Notes: generated by a model not told the origin, from the sequence alone. Shown: positions 35,175 through 48,657, numbered from the stretch's first letter. The stretch: 64,000 nt of DNA from Rhabdophis nuchalis (GCA_039707465.1 CM077645.1:167663503-167727502); one strand, 5' to 3'. A program made the numbers and translations.

Positions 35175-37525
35175 ACCATACCCTATATAGGTTTTACCTA
35201 TAAATATGTTGCCTGTGTATATGTTTACTCTTCTTCTGTCATGTTCTCATCATCCACTAAACTTATAGAAATGATCTCTAAATGCCTTCTCAATTACCAT
35301 TTTATCAATGAATCTTTGATTTTTGTTTAAAGAAATCTGCATTTCAATCTTTAACCTATGGTAGTAAACTATTCTTTGTACATCTATAAGATGAATACAC
35401 TGAGGATGCTGAGCCATTCAACAATTATCATTAAAATATTAAGTTGTCTCTACTTATTAGGATGATGGTTTTCCATAAGCAAAATCAAACCAACCACTAC
35501 TTCTCTTTCTCTGTCAAGAACCACTGGGGCCTTGATGTTTTAATGTTCCTCACAAACATACCAACATCATGATAAACTACATTTAAGAATAAAGTTCGTT
35601 TGAAAGATGTCTAGTATTCTTTAATTAATTCTTTGAGAACAAAACAATATTCTGAAAGTCAGCAACTTTTTGTCCTCACTTCTTAATGAACATGCACTGA
35701 TCAGGAAATACCAATGCTCATAGGTAGGAGAAACTATGTGGGTGGCGTAAAAACGATGCACCCATGCCTCTGGGGAAACAGATGTTGCCACTGATTCACT
35801 TTGCAAGCATGCCGGCTAGAATCTACATCTGCCACAAGTTACACCGACCCAATAAGAAACTGAGCAGTTGCAAATGAGAGACACACAAACGCACTCACAC
35901 ACCCACATAGCCTTCCAAAATACAAAGGCAAGATGCAGTTCAAAGTGAGAGCTAAAAGCTTTTGATGTTGGTTTTTTTAAAATCTGTGATCTGCAATAAA
36001 GTATAAAATGGTTTCTAATGAAGTCTGTAAATAAGAATCTGCTTCATTAACAGCTTGGCAACGTGCCTATACAAGTATTAACTAAATCGTACATATCCCA
36101 TAGGCAGGCCTTCCCTGATTGTAGGTCAATTACTGAAATAGTGGTGGGTGGAATCCTAACAATGCTTGGTAACTTTCCTAATTTATAATGAAAATAAAAT
36201 TGCAAGTACAGAGAAAATGGGCAGAGAGGGCAGGAGTGGGAAAGGAAGTATTTAAGCAAACTAAATAAAACCTGTATTAAAGTACTGTATCCAACATTAA
36301 ATCACCCACTCAAAATATGGGAATTATTAGAATAATTCTACAACTAAAGTAAACACTAAGCAAAATTCAACTATGAGGTTGTTCACAATTCGCCCTTTAA
36401 ACAATTGTGTAATATGTATCACAAAACCAGGAACAATTTGGTACAGCCCTAGAAAAAAATGTGCCAGTTTGATTCAATATCTAATAAAGGAGGTAATTAC
36501 ACTGGGGGGGGGGGGGGGCAGGAACTCTTTTCTTGAACCACTGAAATGAGTTTTCTATCCATTGAATTATAATCGCATTAAAGAATTGTTTTTAAAACTG
36601 AGAGAACCACAAATTCCTGGGTTAGCTAGATGGGCAACTCAAGAGTCAGACCTTGGATTATATTCTGCTCTTGAGTCATATGTCAAAAACTGTCATCTGA
36701 ACAATAACCTGGAGGAAAAATTCTATACAACCATGGCAACACCTGAACATTATTTGCATTATTGGCATTTGCCTACCTCTAAGTTGATGAGATACATATC
36801 TATGTACAACTGGAAATGGGATCTCATACAATTTTATAAGGTTTAGCTGATTTAGGAGCAGCAATAAATTATGATTCTTTTATTTAAAAATCATCAACTA
36901 CATGTAAAGTAACTATTAAATGTGTTCTTCAACAATAATGAACCTCTGTGAAATAGCACAGTAGAGTTAGCTAACAAACTACATGGGGCAAGGTTAAGAG
37001 ATGATGCTAAAGAGGACTTTACATAGGACCAGGTTAAAAAAAACCAATATAATTTCATTCTCATTCATAGATATCAATACAACAGGATACATGGTGTCCT
37101 TTTAATGTTAATAATTTAATGTTTAAATTATATTTTGAATGACACTGTCACGTCATCTATTTCCAACATCCTATTATAGCACCTGACCCTTCTCTTATAC
37201 CAGTTCAATAAAATAAATAACAATGTAAAAACATTCCCTGCAGGGGAGGGATATGCAATATGAGCAAAAGCTATCATTGTTACTTTCGTTGTCAATACTT
37301 TGCATCTCAGTGTATTAGGTTTTACTCAGAACTTGCCGAGAGTTGTAGTACTTACCTGTTGCTTGTTACAATTCCTGGCTCTTAATAATAAAATAATTAA
37401 CAGACATATATATTTGTTATTTTTTCTTCATAGTGTTTTTATTGCAAGTGCAGAGTTGGCTTTTTTTCAGATCAACCAAATGTTCATTCATTAGTTGCGA
37501 CAAGAATTGACAGACTATCTTGTTG
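35175..37525. other. AT-rich spacer
   Basis: Contains a poly-G run at about 36505-36518. The frame at 36562-36846 (94 codons) is open but unrecognised. Confidence 0.45.
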
Positions 37526-37529
37526 CCCA

Positions 37530-37655
37530 AGCCTGACATTGTGGGCTGAAAGAGTGACTGGCACAAAGTCACCCAGCCGATTTTCATGCCTGAAGTGACA
37601 TTAGAACTCACAGTCTCCTGGTTTCTAGCCTGGTACCTTAACCACTAGAATGGCC
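37530..37655 (-). mobile_element. tRNA-SINE, antisense
   Basis: GGGCTGAAAGAGTGACTGGC, then AGAACTCACAGTCTCCTGGT and TTTCTAGCCTGGTACCTTAA is the reverse complement of the head and CORE-like segment of the SINE at 28843. Confidence 0.75.
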
Positions 37656-37659
37656 TTCA

Positions 37660-39250
37660 TAAGTATTTTATAATAATAAATTTATTATAAGCTGATCTTA
37701 GCTACAAACAAAGCTTAAAAGCAAAAATAATCTAAAAGTGTTATTTGTTTGTTATTCCAGTTATTCCTATAATTTTAAAAAACACAATAAAGAACCTCAT
37801 GATAGCTATTTAGACTGTTTCTGTTGACATACAGTATGTGCTAAGTGGTAGGATTTTAATGCTTTCAATATACAGATATTAACTGCTTTTAATAATCACC
37901 TGAATTCAATCCTTGTTCCAGTCTATGCTTAAAAAATCTAATAATACTCTGCAGTCTGTACCATAATATCTGGCTTTTCTAAAAACAATTTTGTTTTGTT
38001 CTATAGCCTCATTCTTCTGTTTTGTTTATTTTCATACTTTACCACTGTCTTTTAAAATGTCAAAATGCTAATATGAGTGAGAAAAAAGGCAGTTAAATTA
38101 TATCCATATGGACTGTAACTAGCTGTTTCTAAAGACTTAAGTTGTTGTTTGACCACAATACAAAACATATGAAAATAAGGGTAGTATTCATTCACTTTGA
38201 TGCTGCCTTTAGTCCTTAACAACCTCTGCCTGAACAAGTCTAAAGCATTTAAGTGGGAATGATCCTGGTAAGAATTTTCAGCAACTAAGATTTTAATTTT
38301 CAAAGAAGGGTTTTTACAGTAGAAAGTTTCATATATATTCGTATTTGCATTGTCTTCCAAATTTTTGCCATGTAAATGATTTAGGAGTTGTAACAAACAA
38401 AACCTATAAATAAGATGTCAAACAAAGCATGATATGTGTAGCTTTGTATTATTATGCCTTGCTCAAAATAACTTTGAGTAAGTTACATTGTCACTTTGCC
38501 TCAAAACCATAGGACTAACTTTTGAAAAAATAAAACTGGCTGAGTTGTAGTGACAACTCAAAGGACCCTGCAATAATTCAACACTTAAATGAAATAGTAT
38601 ATAGAAATCTAAAACCATTATTTAAATAGTCATTAATGCAACTCAGTTATGTGCATATTTTGAGTATATATGCATAACCCTGTGTTAATACTAACTTGAA
38701 GAATCCCATTCAACAATTTCAAATTCACATAAAGCTCCATAGAATTTTATGAATTTTTTAATGAAAAAAACCATGCTCGTGACTGCTTCCCAATATTTCA
38801 CCAAATCTTTTTAAACTGTGGATGAACTGACTCAATAGCAAAGGGGATAGTCTAAAGAAATATAAGAAGTGCTTTGGAGATACATCGTACAGCAAAGCAC
38901 CTCTATCATGGAACCTGTTCATCCTGACTATTAATAATTAGACAAAGGGAAACGAGATTGACTAACTGGATCTAAGATACTACAGTGCTTCTTTATGAGG
39001 CAGAAACAGTTTACTGATTACTTCTATTAAAAGCCTCTTTCATCCAGGTGATATTATTAACTAACATTCAGTTGTTAATATTCCATTTTGAGGAAAAGTC
39101 TTAGATGTGAAATGGCAAATCAGCTCCAGGTAGTTTTGCCTGAAGCGGATTGTCTAGATTTAATTTAATTCAAGTTTTGGGATTGGGTTAGGCACTGAAG
39201 CATCCTTCATCTTCAATCTTATTGGTGACTTCTTCCACTGAGAAATGCAA
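37660..39250. other. AT-rich spacer
   Basis: Nothing recognised. Confidence 0.5.
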
Positions 39251-39254
39251 AATG

Positions 39255-39750
39255 GACTTCTTTTTACCTCTTAACAGCTTTTGATAGAATATATTATGGT
39301 ATATTGCTAGACTGGCTTAACAGATTGGGTGTAAGAGACATAGTAAATATTTGTAGGTTTCAGAAAGTGGCACTGGGGAATTTCTGTTTAATACCATGGC
39401 AATTGTGCTATGGGATCAAAAATGTTCCATGGGATTTCCCATGCTTTTGAATAATCATATGAATTCAATGGATAAGATCATCAGAATTTGCAATTAGGTC
39501 CCTGACAATTAGGCCCTTTGAGAGCATCACCGGTTGCTAGTTGGCTTCTGAGTGCAATTCAAGGTGCAGGTTTTCACCTTTAGAACCCCTGACTTAGGAC
39601 CTAGATACACCTTTGCCAATGAGTTTCTATCATTCAATATGAACTAATTGAGAAGACACTTTCAAGTCCAATATTTCCTTATCGTTATAAGGAACTACCA
39701 GGGCGTGCCTCTTCATTTGCGGCCCCTTTTCATTTGAACATAGCTGAAGA
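39255..39750 (+). pseudogene. Ancient L2 LINE reverse transcriptase remnant
   Basis: A frame near 39270 reads LTAFDRIYYGILLDWLNRLG, which aligns with the L2 segment SAAFDTIDHGILLRRLGGLG seen at about 3810. Further weak matches run downstream with many stops and shifts, and the 3' side includes SSFAAPFHLN near 39710. It is far more decayed than the other L2 copies, and its edges are uncertain. Confidence 0.5.
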
Positions 39751-39754
39751 AACA

Positions 39755-42595
39755 TATGGATATTATTGACTGGTCTGAGTAGAATCTTTATTGTGGTATT
39801 TGTATATTAATATAAATAACATTAAGATTTTTAAAAGTACATTTTGATAAATACAGCTATGCTACAAATATATTTTATTAAACAGACAAGTAAAATATTA
39901 TTTTTGATAAACAGTTTTTCTTCTGTAATTTCCAAGACAGCCTACATGATTCAGAGAGTCAATAAGATTCCCCTTATTTTAGCTCAGATTGCTACATGTT
40001 GCAGGTCCAAAGTAGCCCAAAGATTTATTTAATTAGGGGGGAATTGGACCTCTCAGGATCCCATCCTACACCTTAACTGCTATAGTATACTGACTCTCCT
40101 TGATCAAGAATATATATTGGATAGAATATACATTCTTTGAACACACAACGAATCTCCAGCTTCTAAAGATTACAGTAATGTGTTTCTTTAACAGGCTTGC
40201 CTTGAAGTCTTTTCATCCCTTATCAATAACTTGAAAACTATGGACTCAGGATATCACATTTTTCTATATTTTAAAAAATAATCTATATCTATTATCACTC
40301 CACCAAAAAGCTTTCTTAAACCAGCTTCATATGTAACACCAATCACTTTATTAACAAAGTAGGTTCTAAAAAATAGAAATAACTCCCTCGTTACTTTCAA
40401 AAAGATGTATATTTTTCTATGTCTCCCTGTGTGCAGATATGCATGTGTGTGTGCATGCGCATGCACGCCTACACATAACATTAAGAAATTATTTCAGCAC
40501 CAGAAAAAGTAAAATTAATTCAGAGTTATTTGTGAGAAGATTTTATCTGTAATTTAGCAGGGCTATCAAACATGAATATTAGAAATCCAGACAATCCACA
40601 GATGGCAACAGAGTTAGTTTCCTGTATCTCTTTACTGTGGTCTAGTTGTCAACTGGAGTTTTGCAGCCAATATATAGAAGCCATAATTAAATGATTATAT
40701 TCTGATGTCAAAAGAAAATTATATCAGTGAAGTGAGTGAGTGAGTATTTCGGTTGGATAAAAAAATAACTATTTCCCTGTACTGATATAAAATGCAATGA
40801 AGTGAATGTGTGTCTCAGTCATAAGAAAGTAAATAACTCTTAACAGCTGCTCATATCCTCAACTACACATGAAGGTTAACAGTACTTTTCTATATATTTC
40901 ACAATGCATTTTCAAGCCCAACCCTCTTTCTTTAATATAGTACTTGCCCCTCTCTAGCACATACTAAGAGGAGGCAGCAAAAGCCAGGTGTTTCAGCAAT
41001 AATAGCATCATCTTCATATCTCCTTTCTTCTGCAGTGCTTCCATAATAATCTACCTCAGCATGTTCAACATACCTCTGTTGGACATTGTTCTACCCTTCT
41101 TGGCTCTCCTCTCTCTTTCTTGTGCACCAATTTAAGGAGCTGATTGTCCATCTGCACGCCACCAGTAGCACACAAACCGAAAGATATTGTCCAAATAATC
41201 TCTTCTGATATCTTCAATCTTTCACAGCTTTTGCCTTCATTTACAGTACTTGTCTCAGTTCATATTCTGCTTCTTACTAGGTTTTCTATTCCGTTTTTTA
41301 AAACTGACCATCAGACCACATTCTTTCCTATGGAAAATACTGTGGTTGCTCTTTTATATAATTTTGGTTAGAGTTCCTTGACACATGACTTTCAATTATA
41401 TCAATATCTGCCAGCTCATTGGTTTATAAGTATAAGCCAATGAATGGCATAAATCAAATTTCTCAATTTCATCATATATGAACGAGTATTTAAACCAATT
41501 ATAGGCTTTCAACTGTAAAGTTAATATACAACAGCCATTTGAGTTGAGCTGGAACATACTTTTTCATCTCTCATTGTTCTTACTATTTAGAAGTGTATTC
41601 TTTCAAATCAAATATGTAATTGTTGTTCTCTTTGGCAGCAGACAATCATATAAAATAGTATAGTCTCAGCATTAAAATTACATATTTCTTCTGAATGTTG
41701 AGATTAGCTTTATAAGGAAGTACATAAAATTATTACAGCTTTTCTATCTAAAAATAATGTCCAATGTAAATATGCCTGAACAATACTTTTGGGTGGAAGT
41801 AAAAACTTGTTATCTCTAATAGCCAGATAACACCTCAAGCCCTAGGTTAAGTTTAACATATGGAAAGATCTATGGACATTGTCTTCACTCTTTTCTTTCA
41901 AAGAATTGTAGGATAGGACAGGCTTTATGAACAGATATTTGAGGATTAAAAGCAGATACTGTTATAAGTGAAGGAGCCAAACATGTCTGGATACAACCTA
42001 AGTCAATCATGCATTTTACTTATTTAAATAAATGGAAATTGATTTCAATGGAATTAAAGCTTGCTCCACTTTATCTAGATCTAATTGAATAAGATGTTAA
42101 AACCAAATTATCTCTGGACATAGAAAGATCCATGCATTTGCTTAGGTACTGAGTACATCTGCATGTTTATACTTTTCAGAGGTCCGATACTGTTCTATGT
42201 ACAATCCTTGTTTTATTGATTGCATGTAATATTCTAATTTTCTGAGATTGTGGATTTGGGGGTTTCATGAGCTGTACGCCATAATCATCACAATTATGAC
42301 AAATCATGGCTTGAACTATCTTGCTTTGCATGTAATGAATCTTATCCCATATATTAGTTTCACCTTTTAAGTTGCATTACTGAAATAAATGAACTTTTGC
42401 ACGATATTCTAATTTTTCGAGTTTCCCCTGTAATTTAATCAATAATGAAAAATTATACAAGGTGAAAGATATGGATATCCTTTAGGCTGAGACTATCTGC
42501 CCTTTGTACTGCCAGGAAATGTTATGTTATGTGGTTTGGCTTTTATTAATTCATAGCTTTCACTAATAAATCTCTGTGGCCTACAACCACAGAAA
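39755..42595. other. AT-rich spacer
   Basis: A purine-pyrimidine alternating stretch (TGTGTGTGCATGCGCATGCA) lies near 40445. Nothing else recognised. Confidence 0.5.
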
Positions 42596-42599
42596 TTTT

Positions 42600-42960
42600 C
42601 ATTAGAGATTAAAATCCAGGAAAAGCTTCCTTAGGCGATGGAAGATTTCGAAGAATTTGAAAGCAGAATGGTCCTATGGAAACCTACAAAGAATCAACAC
42701 AGGATGAAGTCAACAGAGGACTGGCTCCTGAGTCTGGTAAAATCTTGGAAGTATGAAAATCACTGAATAGACTGCATATGGGTACAACAAGATCCAAAGA
42801 CACTCTGAACAAATGGGGATACCTGGTGGCTTTGTCCTTTGTGATCGTGATGACTTGCAGACAACACATGTATACTGGCCCTTTGTGTCCTAATTATTAT
42901 ACACTTGAGGACCTCATGACAGTGTGATGGAATGCAATTTAAATTTTAAATTGCTAGTCT
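42600..42960 (+). pseudogene. Old LINE C-terminal remnant
   Basis: Weak similarity to the same type of C-terminal domain as at 34040-35170. After SKDTLNKWGY-like text at about 42797 (in shifted frames) comes a cysteine-rich stretch and PLCPNYYTLEDLMTV near 42880. The order KWG, cysteines, LEDL is characteristic of such non-LTR retrotransposon tails. Many stops; clade unknown. Confidence 0.4.
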
Positions 42961-42964
42961 CTGG

Positions 42965-44210
42965 CCAAGATCTGTTAAACTTGTATGTATTTTAATCTTA
43001 TATATTATATTTTACATTTTATGTCATATAACATGCCTTATTTTAAGTGTGATGCTTCTGACATGAATGAATAAACTAATAAATATGTGTCCTGCTTTGT
43101 TAATATAATAACTAACTTGTTATTCATTTGTTTTCCTGAGGGATATGAATGTCTAACTCAGATAGAAATAGATATAGCTTAAGAATGATAATTTATATTT
43201 CCAAATATGAGGAACATATTTCTATGTTCACAAAGGTATGGTTTGTTTCTTTATTCCTGAAGTTCTAGGAGTACTTAATTCAGCTAATGCCTCCTTGCAC
43301 ATGACTGGAGGTAATCTGTATCTTTGCAGATTACTCCTTCGTTTTATTTAACACTGAAATCATGTCTTTCAAGTTACATCAAGTTAGAAAATAAACACCA
43401 GAAAAATTACTGAATCTCTATGCCACTGTTGAAGAGGATAATAACAGAACCTAGAAGACTTGGCAGAGTTTCCCTTTGCCCTTTGTATAGTGTACAGAAT
43501 CACATGTGGTTATTTTGTGTTCTTTCCCATGCTCCCTTCTTTCCAAGGATTGAATTGTCTTTTATTTGTTTATTATTCCTTAATGGTTCTAATAACTATC
43601 AATATTATCTCTCCATTCCTCTATATATAGTGATATCCCTTTAACATTGCTTATATTCATGCCTTCCATTCTTTTGCTTTTGATAAAGACTACAATGTCA
43701 TTAAAGGGCTTGTGAAAGTAGTTGTCTTTATTATGGATTTTTGAGAAACTAAAAATGCCTTGACTAAATCTATCATAGATCACATTTACTAGCTAGCTCA
43801 GGAACCCGTTCCTTTTATTCATATTTGTATAAAGGGCAAGATATAAAAAAACAACAGACAGCTTGAAAAATGTACTTTTAAAATGACACCTCTAGCAATA
43901 ATTAATATATAAGCTCAAAGTACTGAAATACAGCCAAGGATGAATTGGGCACTATGCCTTCAGAGAAATAAATGTTAATGCACTATTACCTTTCATCTTC
44001 AGGAAGATGAAGTATACATTCATGTTTTAAAAAACAACTGGAGGCAAGCATGTTAAGCAAGCTTCAGCGTGCAAGTCTACCTAATTTTTATTTTTAGCTA
44101 TTCATTTTGGTTTTTAATTATTTTCAGGCAGAAAGGATGCAACTTCATGATAAAGGAATCATTATTTCAATTTCTATCCTAAAATCTATGAATAGCTATA
44201 ATGCTGTGGT
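42965..44210. other. AT-rich spacer
   Basis: Nothing recognised. Confidence 0.5.
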
Positions 44211-44217
44211 TTTTACC

Positions 44218-44455
44218 CAGAGGTGGTGGTATTCAGCAGGCTCTGACCAGTTCTGGAGAACCAGTAATGGAAATTTTGAGTAGTGCAGACAACCAGTATA
44301 TACCACTACTGACTGGCCCCTCCCCCATCTATTCTCTGCCTCCCAAATCCCAGGTGATCGGGAGGAAATGTGGATTTTGCAGTAACCTTCCCCTGCCATG
44401 CCTACCAAGCCATGCCCACAGAACTGGTAGTAAAGTTTTTTGAATACCACCATTG
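44218..44455. mobile_element. hAT-type MITE, family 2, copy 3
   Basis: Ends CAGAGGTGGTGGTATTCAGC and TTGAATACCACCATTG are inverted repeats. The flanking 8-mers (44210-44217 and 44456-44463) agree at five of eight positions, so the duplication is degraded. The interior phrases TCTGGAGAACCAGTA and CATGCCCACAGAACTGGTAG also occur, inverted, in the copy at 51812-51957. Confidence 0.75.
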
Positions 44456-44704
44456 GTCTTACTTCAATTAAAACTTTCATAGGATCTCCTGTCATTAGAA
44501 AACTGAAAGCCACATTACAGCAAATTGCTGGCTTTTGGCAAAATCGAGCATTGTTGAGTGCAATGGAACTGTATGATTCATAGTTGAATGATCAAAATGT
44601 TTGCAATAGCTCCCTGTCAGGAGTTCTAGTTCTAGTAATCATTTTTCCTGCAAGTAAGCCTGATCAGCTACTGCTTCAACTGGTCTGATAATTTATAATA
44701 GCAC

Positions 44705-44965
44705 GTCCCACAGGTGCATTTTCAGGAGGAAACTGGACTTTCTTGGGGGTTTTTTTGAATATGTTTCATTTCTCATCCAAAAGAATAAGAAACGTCTTTC
44801 ATCCAAGATGTTTCAAGTCTTAGATGAGAAGTGAAACATCTTCAAAGAAAATACATTTTTTCTTCAAAGAAAAAACAAGAAGGTCCAGTTGCCTCCTGAA
44901 AAAGCACCTTTGAAACAACCATGACCTGGATGACTTAGAATTTCTACAGACTTTTAGTAGCACTG
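44705..44965. repeat. Fold-back repeat family, copy E
   Basis: The left arm (TTTTCAGGAGGAAACTGGAC and TTTCATTTCTCATCC) meets a right arm (GATGAGAAGTGAAACATCTT and GGTCCAGTTGCCTCCTGAAA, then ACCATGACCTGGATGACTTA). The centre has an extra partial duplication of the core near 44780-44840. Confidence 0.7.
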
Positions 44966-44969
44966 ATGA

Positions 44970-45590
44970 TACTCATGGCAGATGGCTTGCCAATACAATA
45001 AGTATGGCTATGGTAGAGGCAGAGGTTGAGTAGGGGCTTGACATCCTCAATTAGAAGAGAGAAATAATGTATCAATGAAATAAATTTTAACCACAACTCC
45101 TTTATTCAAAGGGGAATAAAAATGCAAACATTAAAATATTTAAAATGTAGAATTTATTCTCTGCAGATGCTTTTGTGTTTAGCTGGACTGAATTTGAAGT
45201 CATTTATTTAAAACGAAGCAACTTACCATACGGTAAAGAATATTTGGTAGAGGACTGCATATCCAGCATGTGAACATTTCAGATCCATGGAATATATGCA
45301 CATTTGAATACCCTAAAAAAAGTAACAAAAAATATAAGATTTTAAAAGAAAAGGCAAGTTTATATTTTAATGCTCTTATTTTAAATGAGACAACCCATGG
45401 CCTGTTGGGTCATCATTTAAGAAATATTTCCTCTACCTAAAAAACGAAACAGAATGACAACTGGTGAGCAAAAAAGCAATGGGAACAGGAGCAACTTTTA
45501 ATATCCTACTGGCTTCTCCATTAAATAAATCTTCCTTCAGTCCTTCCCTTTGCAGCAGGCAAATAAATGGCTGCTGATGGTTATGGAAGG
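44970..45590. other. AT-rich spacer
   Basis: Nothing recognised. Confidence 0.5.
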
Positions 45591-45594
45591 AAGC

Positions 45595-45690
45595 AAGGGA
45601 TTACAAGCATGGCTGGCCATAAAGTCACTTTTTCAGTTCCATTGTAAATCCAAATAGTAGCTAAACCTAGTAGTCGTTAAGCAAGGACTG
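45595..45690. repeat. Fragment of the dispersed repeat at 56533-57075
   Basis: AAAGTCACTTTTTCAGTTCC followed by ATTGTAAATCC matches the right part of that repeat (CACTTTTTTCAGTTCCATTG at about 57033). Confidence 0.6.
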
Positions 45691-45694
45691 TTTA

Positions 45695-47290
45695 TGACAA
45701 TTCAACAAGCTTATGTTCACTCCAATTTTCTTTCACATTATTCTAAAAGAAAGTGACCCATGAAACAGTTCATATGAACTAGTCAGATATAATCCAAAAT
45801 AATTCCTACCAATAAAACCCAATATTTGAACTTTAATTAAACTCAATTAAATGCTCAATCTCAATCCTACTAAATCAGCTTAAATATTTAACTTATTTAT
45901 GGACCAAGATACTAATATATTTGTGAAATAAAATAGGCTTATCTACTTAGGTTTATCTACTTAGCTTGTTCTGCAAAATTATGTGTCATCTAGTTTGATT
46001 TAGAAATTTCTCGATGAGACTTTTGTTAAATTTTCCCAGGTCTATCCTTCATTAAATTCCCAGACCAAAAGTGCTCTTTAATCACTTTAATCCAATTATA
46101 TTTTAAGTGCGTCAAAGAACATGGTGTAGAAGTTCAAAGTCATGATGAATATCTGTATAGGTTGCCCCAGCATCAGTCAGTATGGGCCATTAACCAATTA
46201 TTGAAGGTAAGAAAGCACAGTATCATCTCTATTTGTGACCAGTTTACTGAGAAGATAACCTCCACTCAGAATTTCCTACTATACATCATAAGTTGTATGT
46301 TTCAACTTGTATCAGCAAAGGTGAGGTTGCATTTCATTTTATTATAGGCAACACCTCTACTCTACCTGGGCATTGTGGCAGGAACATTTTCTCCCCCAAT
46401 CCTTGCTGCCCTCCATTTTGTTCTCAACTTGTAGGCTGCCTAAGCTTTTTTAATTTGTTTTAGCCATGGAGCATCTTTAATGCGTAAAAAGACCTTCCAT
46501 ACCCTATTTTTTAACCAGATGAAATTGGTAAGATTTCTGCCAGTTTTCCGTTCTTTCTATTCCATGTAATAGAAAGAGCCTTAATACTCTCTTTAAAAAA
46601 ACAACACCAGTCTATCAGATAGGAATGTGTCAATTACAATGGGAAACTGTGGAGGGGCCAGGTCTCATACAAAAGGTTTATCAATGTAAACTATGTGTCT
46701 TAAAAGATCATTTTGAAAAAAAGCAATTGATACTTGCTTTCATGGCACAGGTGGAATTCAGCAAGAGGGGGAATCCACCAAACCAATGTAATAATCAGTA
46801 TGCCCATTCAGAATCTAATGTCACCATTTTGGCCAAAGCCAAAAATGGGTTGAGAAATGGAGATTTCTCAAGCTGAGTCCATTTCCACCTGGTTTGTATA
46901 CATATATATACAAGTACAGTAACTTAAAGTTGCAGGCAGGCAGAAAAGACCTTGCATAGGTAATTTACTTATAGTCTCAATGCTACTAGCATATAGATAA
47001 TAATGCTGCTACCCAAAAAAAATCCCACTTATGTCCCATTAGCTAAGGAATTTAACACTTTTGAGTATATTGTGTTCCAACCATACAATATGTGCAACAT
47101 ATGCAAGCAGACAGTGTTGGTTTTATGATACCTCAGGGTGATCATATTTTCTCAGCAGTGCCCACATTCTCTCAACATGTTGATGCAAGTGCTTCTCAAC
47201 AATTTTAGTTCTTTTCTGTAAGAACTGTAAGATGTAATATTATCGTATAATAAATGTGGTCATAGTGTAAATCCTTAGGGGTTTTTTTAG
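45695..47290. other. AT-rich spacer
   Basis: Nothing recognised. Confidence 0.5.
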
Positions 47291-47309
47291 TTTCTCAATG
47301 CAACTACAC

Positions 47310-47465
47310 AGTTGCAAACTCACTGTCTCAGTTGGGAATGGGTCAACTTGCCACAACCAACTCACTGCAGCAACTCGTCATGGCCAACTCGCCAGAGCCA
47401 ACTCACCACAGCCAACTTGCAGCAGGCAAACTCACCACTGCCAACTCGCTGCAAGACAACCCCAT
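47310..47465. repeat. Left inverted subrepeat array of an outer element
   Basis: About ten imperfect copies of an 11-14 base unit close to CCAACTCGCCACAG in a row. The reverse-complement array lies at 48658-48786. Together they look like the terminal arrays of one element of about 1.5 kb into which the MITE at 47506-48547 later inserted. Confidence 0.7.
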
Positions 47466-47505
47466 TGTAGGACAATTTAACAAGTCTATTTAATTATTTA
47501 ACATA

Positions 47506-48547
47506 CCGTATTTTTCGGAGTATAAGACATACCAGAGTATAAGACGCACCCAGGTTTTGAAGAGGCAATTTTTTTTTAAAAGTAGGTAGGTAGATAGAGG
47601 GATAGAGAGGGAGAGAAAGAGAGAGAAATACAGTAGGTAGGTAGGGAGAGAGAGAGAGGAGGTAGGTAGGTAGGTAGAGGGGGAGAGAAAGAGAGGGAGA
47701 GAGAAATACAGTAGGTAGGTAGGAAGGGAGGCAGAATGTGTAGTTAGGTAGGTAGGTAGGTAGATAAAGGGATAGGGAAAGAGAGAGAGAGAGAAATATA
47801 GTAGGTAAGTAAGTAGGGAGAGACAGTGTGTGTAGATAAGTAGGGAGAGGGATAGAGAGAGAGAAATATATATATAGAGAGAAATACAGTAGATAGGTAA
47901 GGGGAAAGAGAGTAGGTAGATAGGTAGATAGAGGGGAGAGAAAGAAATACAGTAGGTAGGTAGGGAGAGAGAGGGTAGGTAGGTAGGTAGGTAGGTAGAT
48001 ATTTCCAGGTGTATTTACCCATGTGTTGGAGAAGGAAATCACTGACCACCTTTGGAACAAATCTTTGTTTCTGCAGGCACAGCACTTGACCAACATCATT
48101 CTCATCAATCACTCTAACTAAACAGCTTTCCGAAAGGGGGGGGGGAACCCTTTTTGCACTGTGCAAACCTCACCCAAACGGCCTGTTTTTGGCAAAAAAT
48201 GGGCCCATTTTTTTTCAAATAAAAGGCATGAATAGCCTTGGGGGGGCTTACAGAATGCTCCTAGGGGGGTGGGGGTGGGGGGCAAAATTAGTAAAAATGG
48301 CCTGTTTTTTCATGAAAAATAGCATGCAGTCTTATGGAGGCTCATAGAGTGCTGCTGGGGGCTGGGGGGGGGCAAAAACGCCCTATTTTTTGCTCATTTC
48401 TGCCCTCCCCAGCCCACAGGAGGTCTCCGAAAGCCTTCATAAGGGTATGCACGTGGCCATTTTGGTGAAGGGACGGGGTTTCAGGAGGCAAAAAAATGCT
48501 GTATTCGATGTATAAGATGCATCCAGATTTTCAGCCAAAAAATATGG
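47506..48547. mobile_element. TA-flanked MITE with internal TAGG minisatellite
   Basis: The left end reads CCGTATTTTTCGGAGTATAA and the right end is its diverged inverse (reverse complement CCATATTTTTTGGCTG), with TA on both sides (47504-47505 and 48548-48549). The interior holds a TAGG-based minisatellite (47580-48003) and a G-rich, CpG-poor segment with repeated GGCCTGTTTTT-like phrases. Its ends are related to those of the element at 57216-57471. Non-coding: the 140- and 204-codon minus frames are translations of the minisatellite. Confidence 0.75.
47580..48003. repeat. Compound TAGG/GAGAAATACAG minisatellite
   Basis: TAGG runs alternate with the phrase GAGAGAAATACAGTAGGTAG and AGAGGGATAGAGAG, giving a higher-order unit of roughly 50-70 bases. 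The same compound unit recurs at 61513-62170. Confidence 0.85.
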
Positions 48548-48657
48548 TACATAAAAATTATTTTATTTTTTGCCATTCACATTTCATTCTTCTTTTGCAT
48601 CTTTCCTTTAATGATTCTATTTCACCATATCTTTGATATTAGTGTAACTGTTATCCT

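Noticed and set aside
36562..36846. 94-codon plus-strand frame
   Set aside because: No motif, no splice signals I could trust and no similarity to anything else in the window; length is within chance expectation over 64 kb.
47494..48166. Minus-strand frames of 204 and 140 codons rich in YLPT
   Set aside because: They are translations of the TAGG minisatellite in different frames, with no independent coding evidence.
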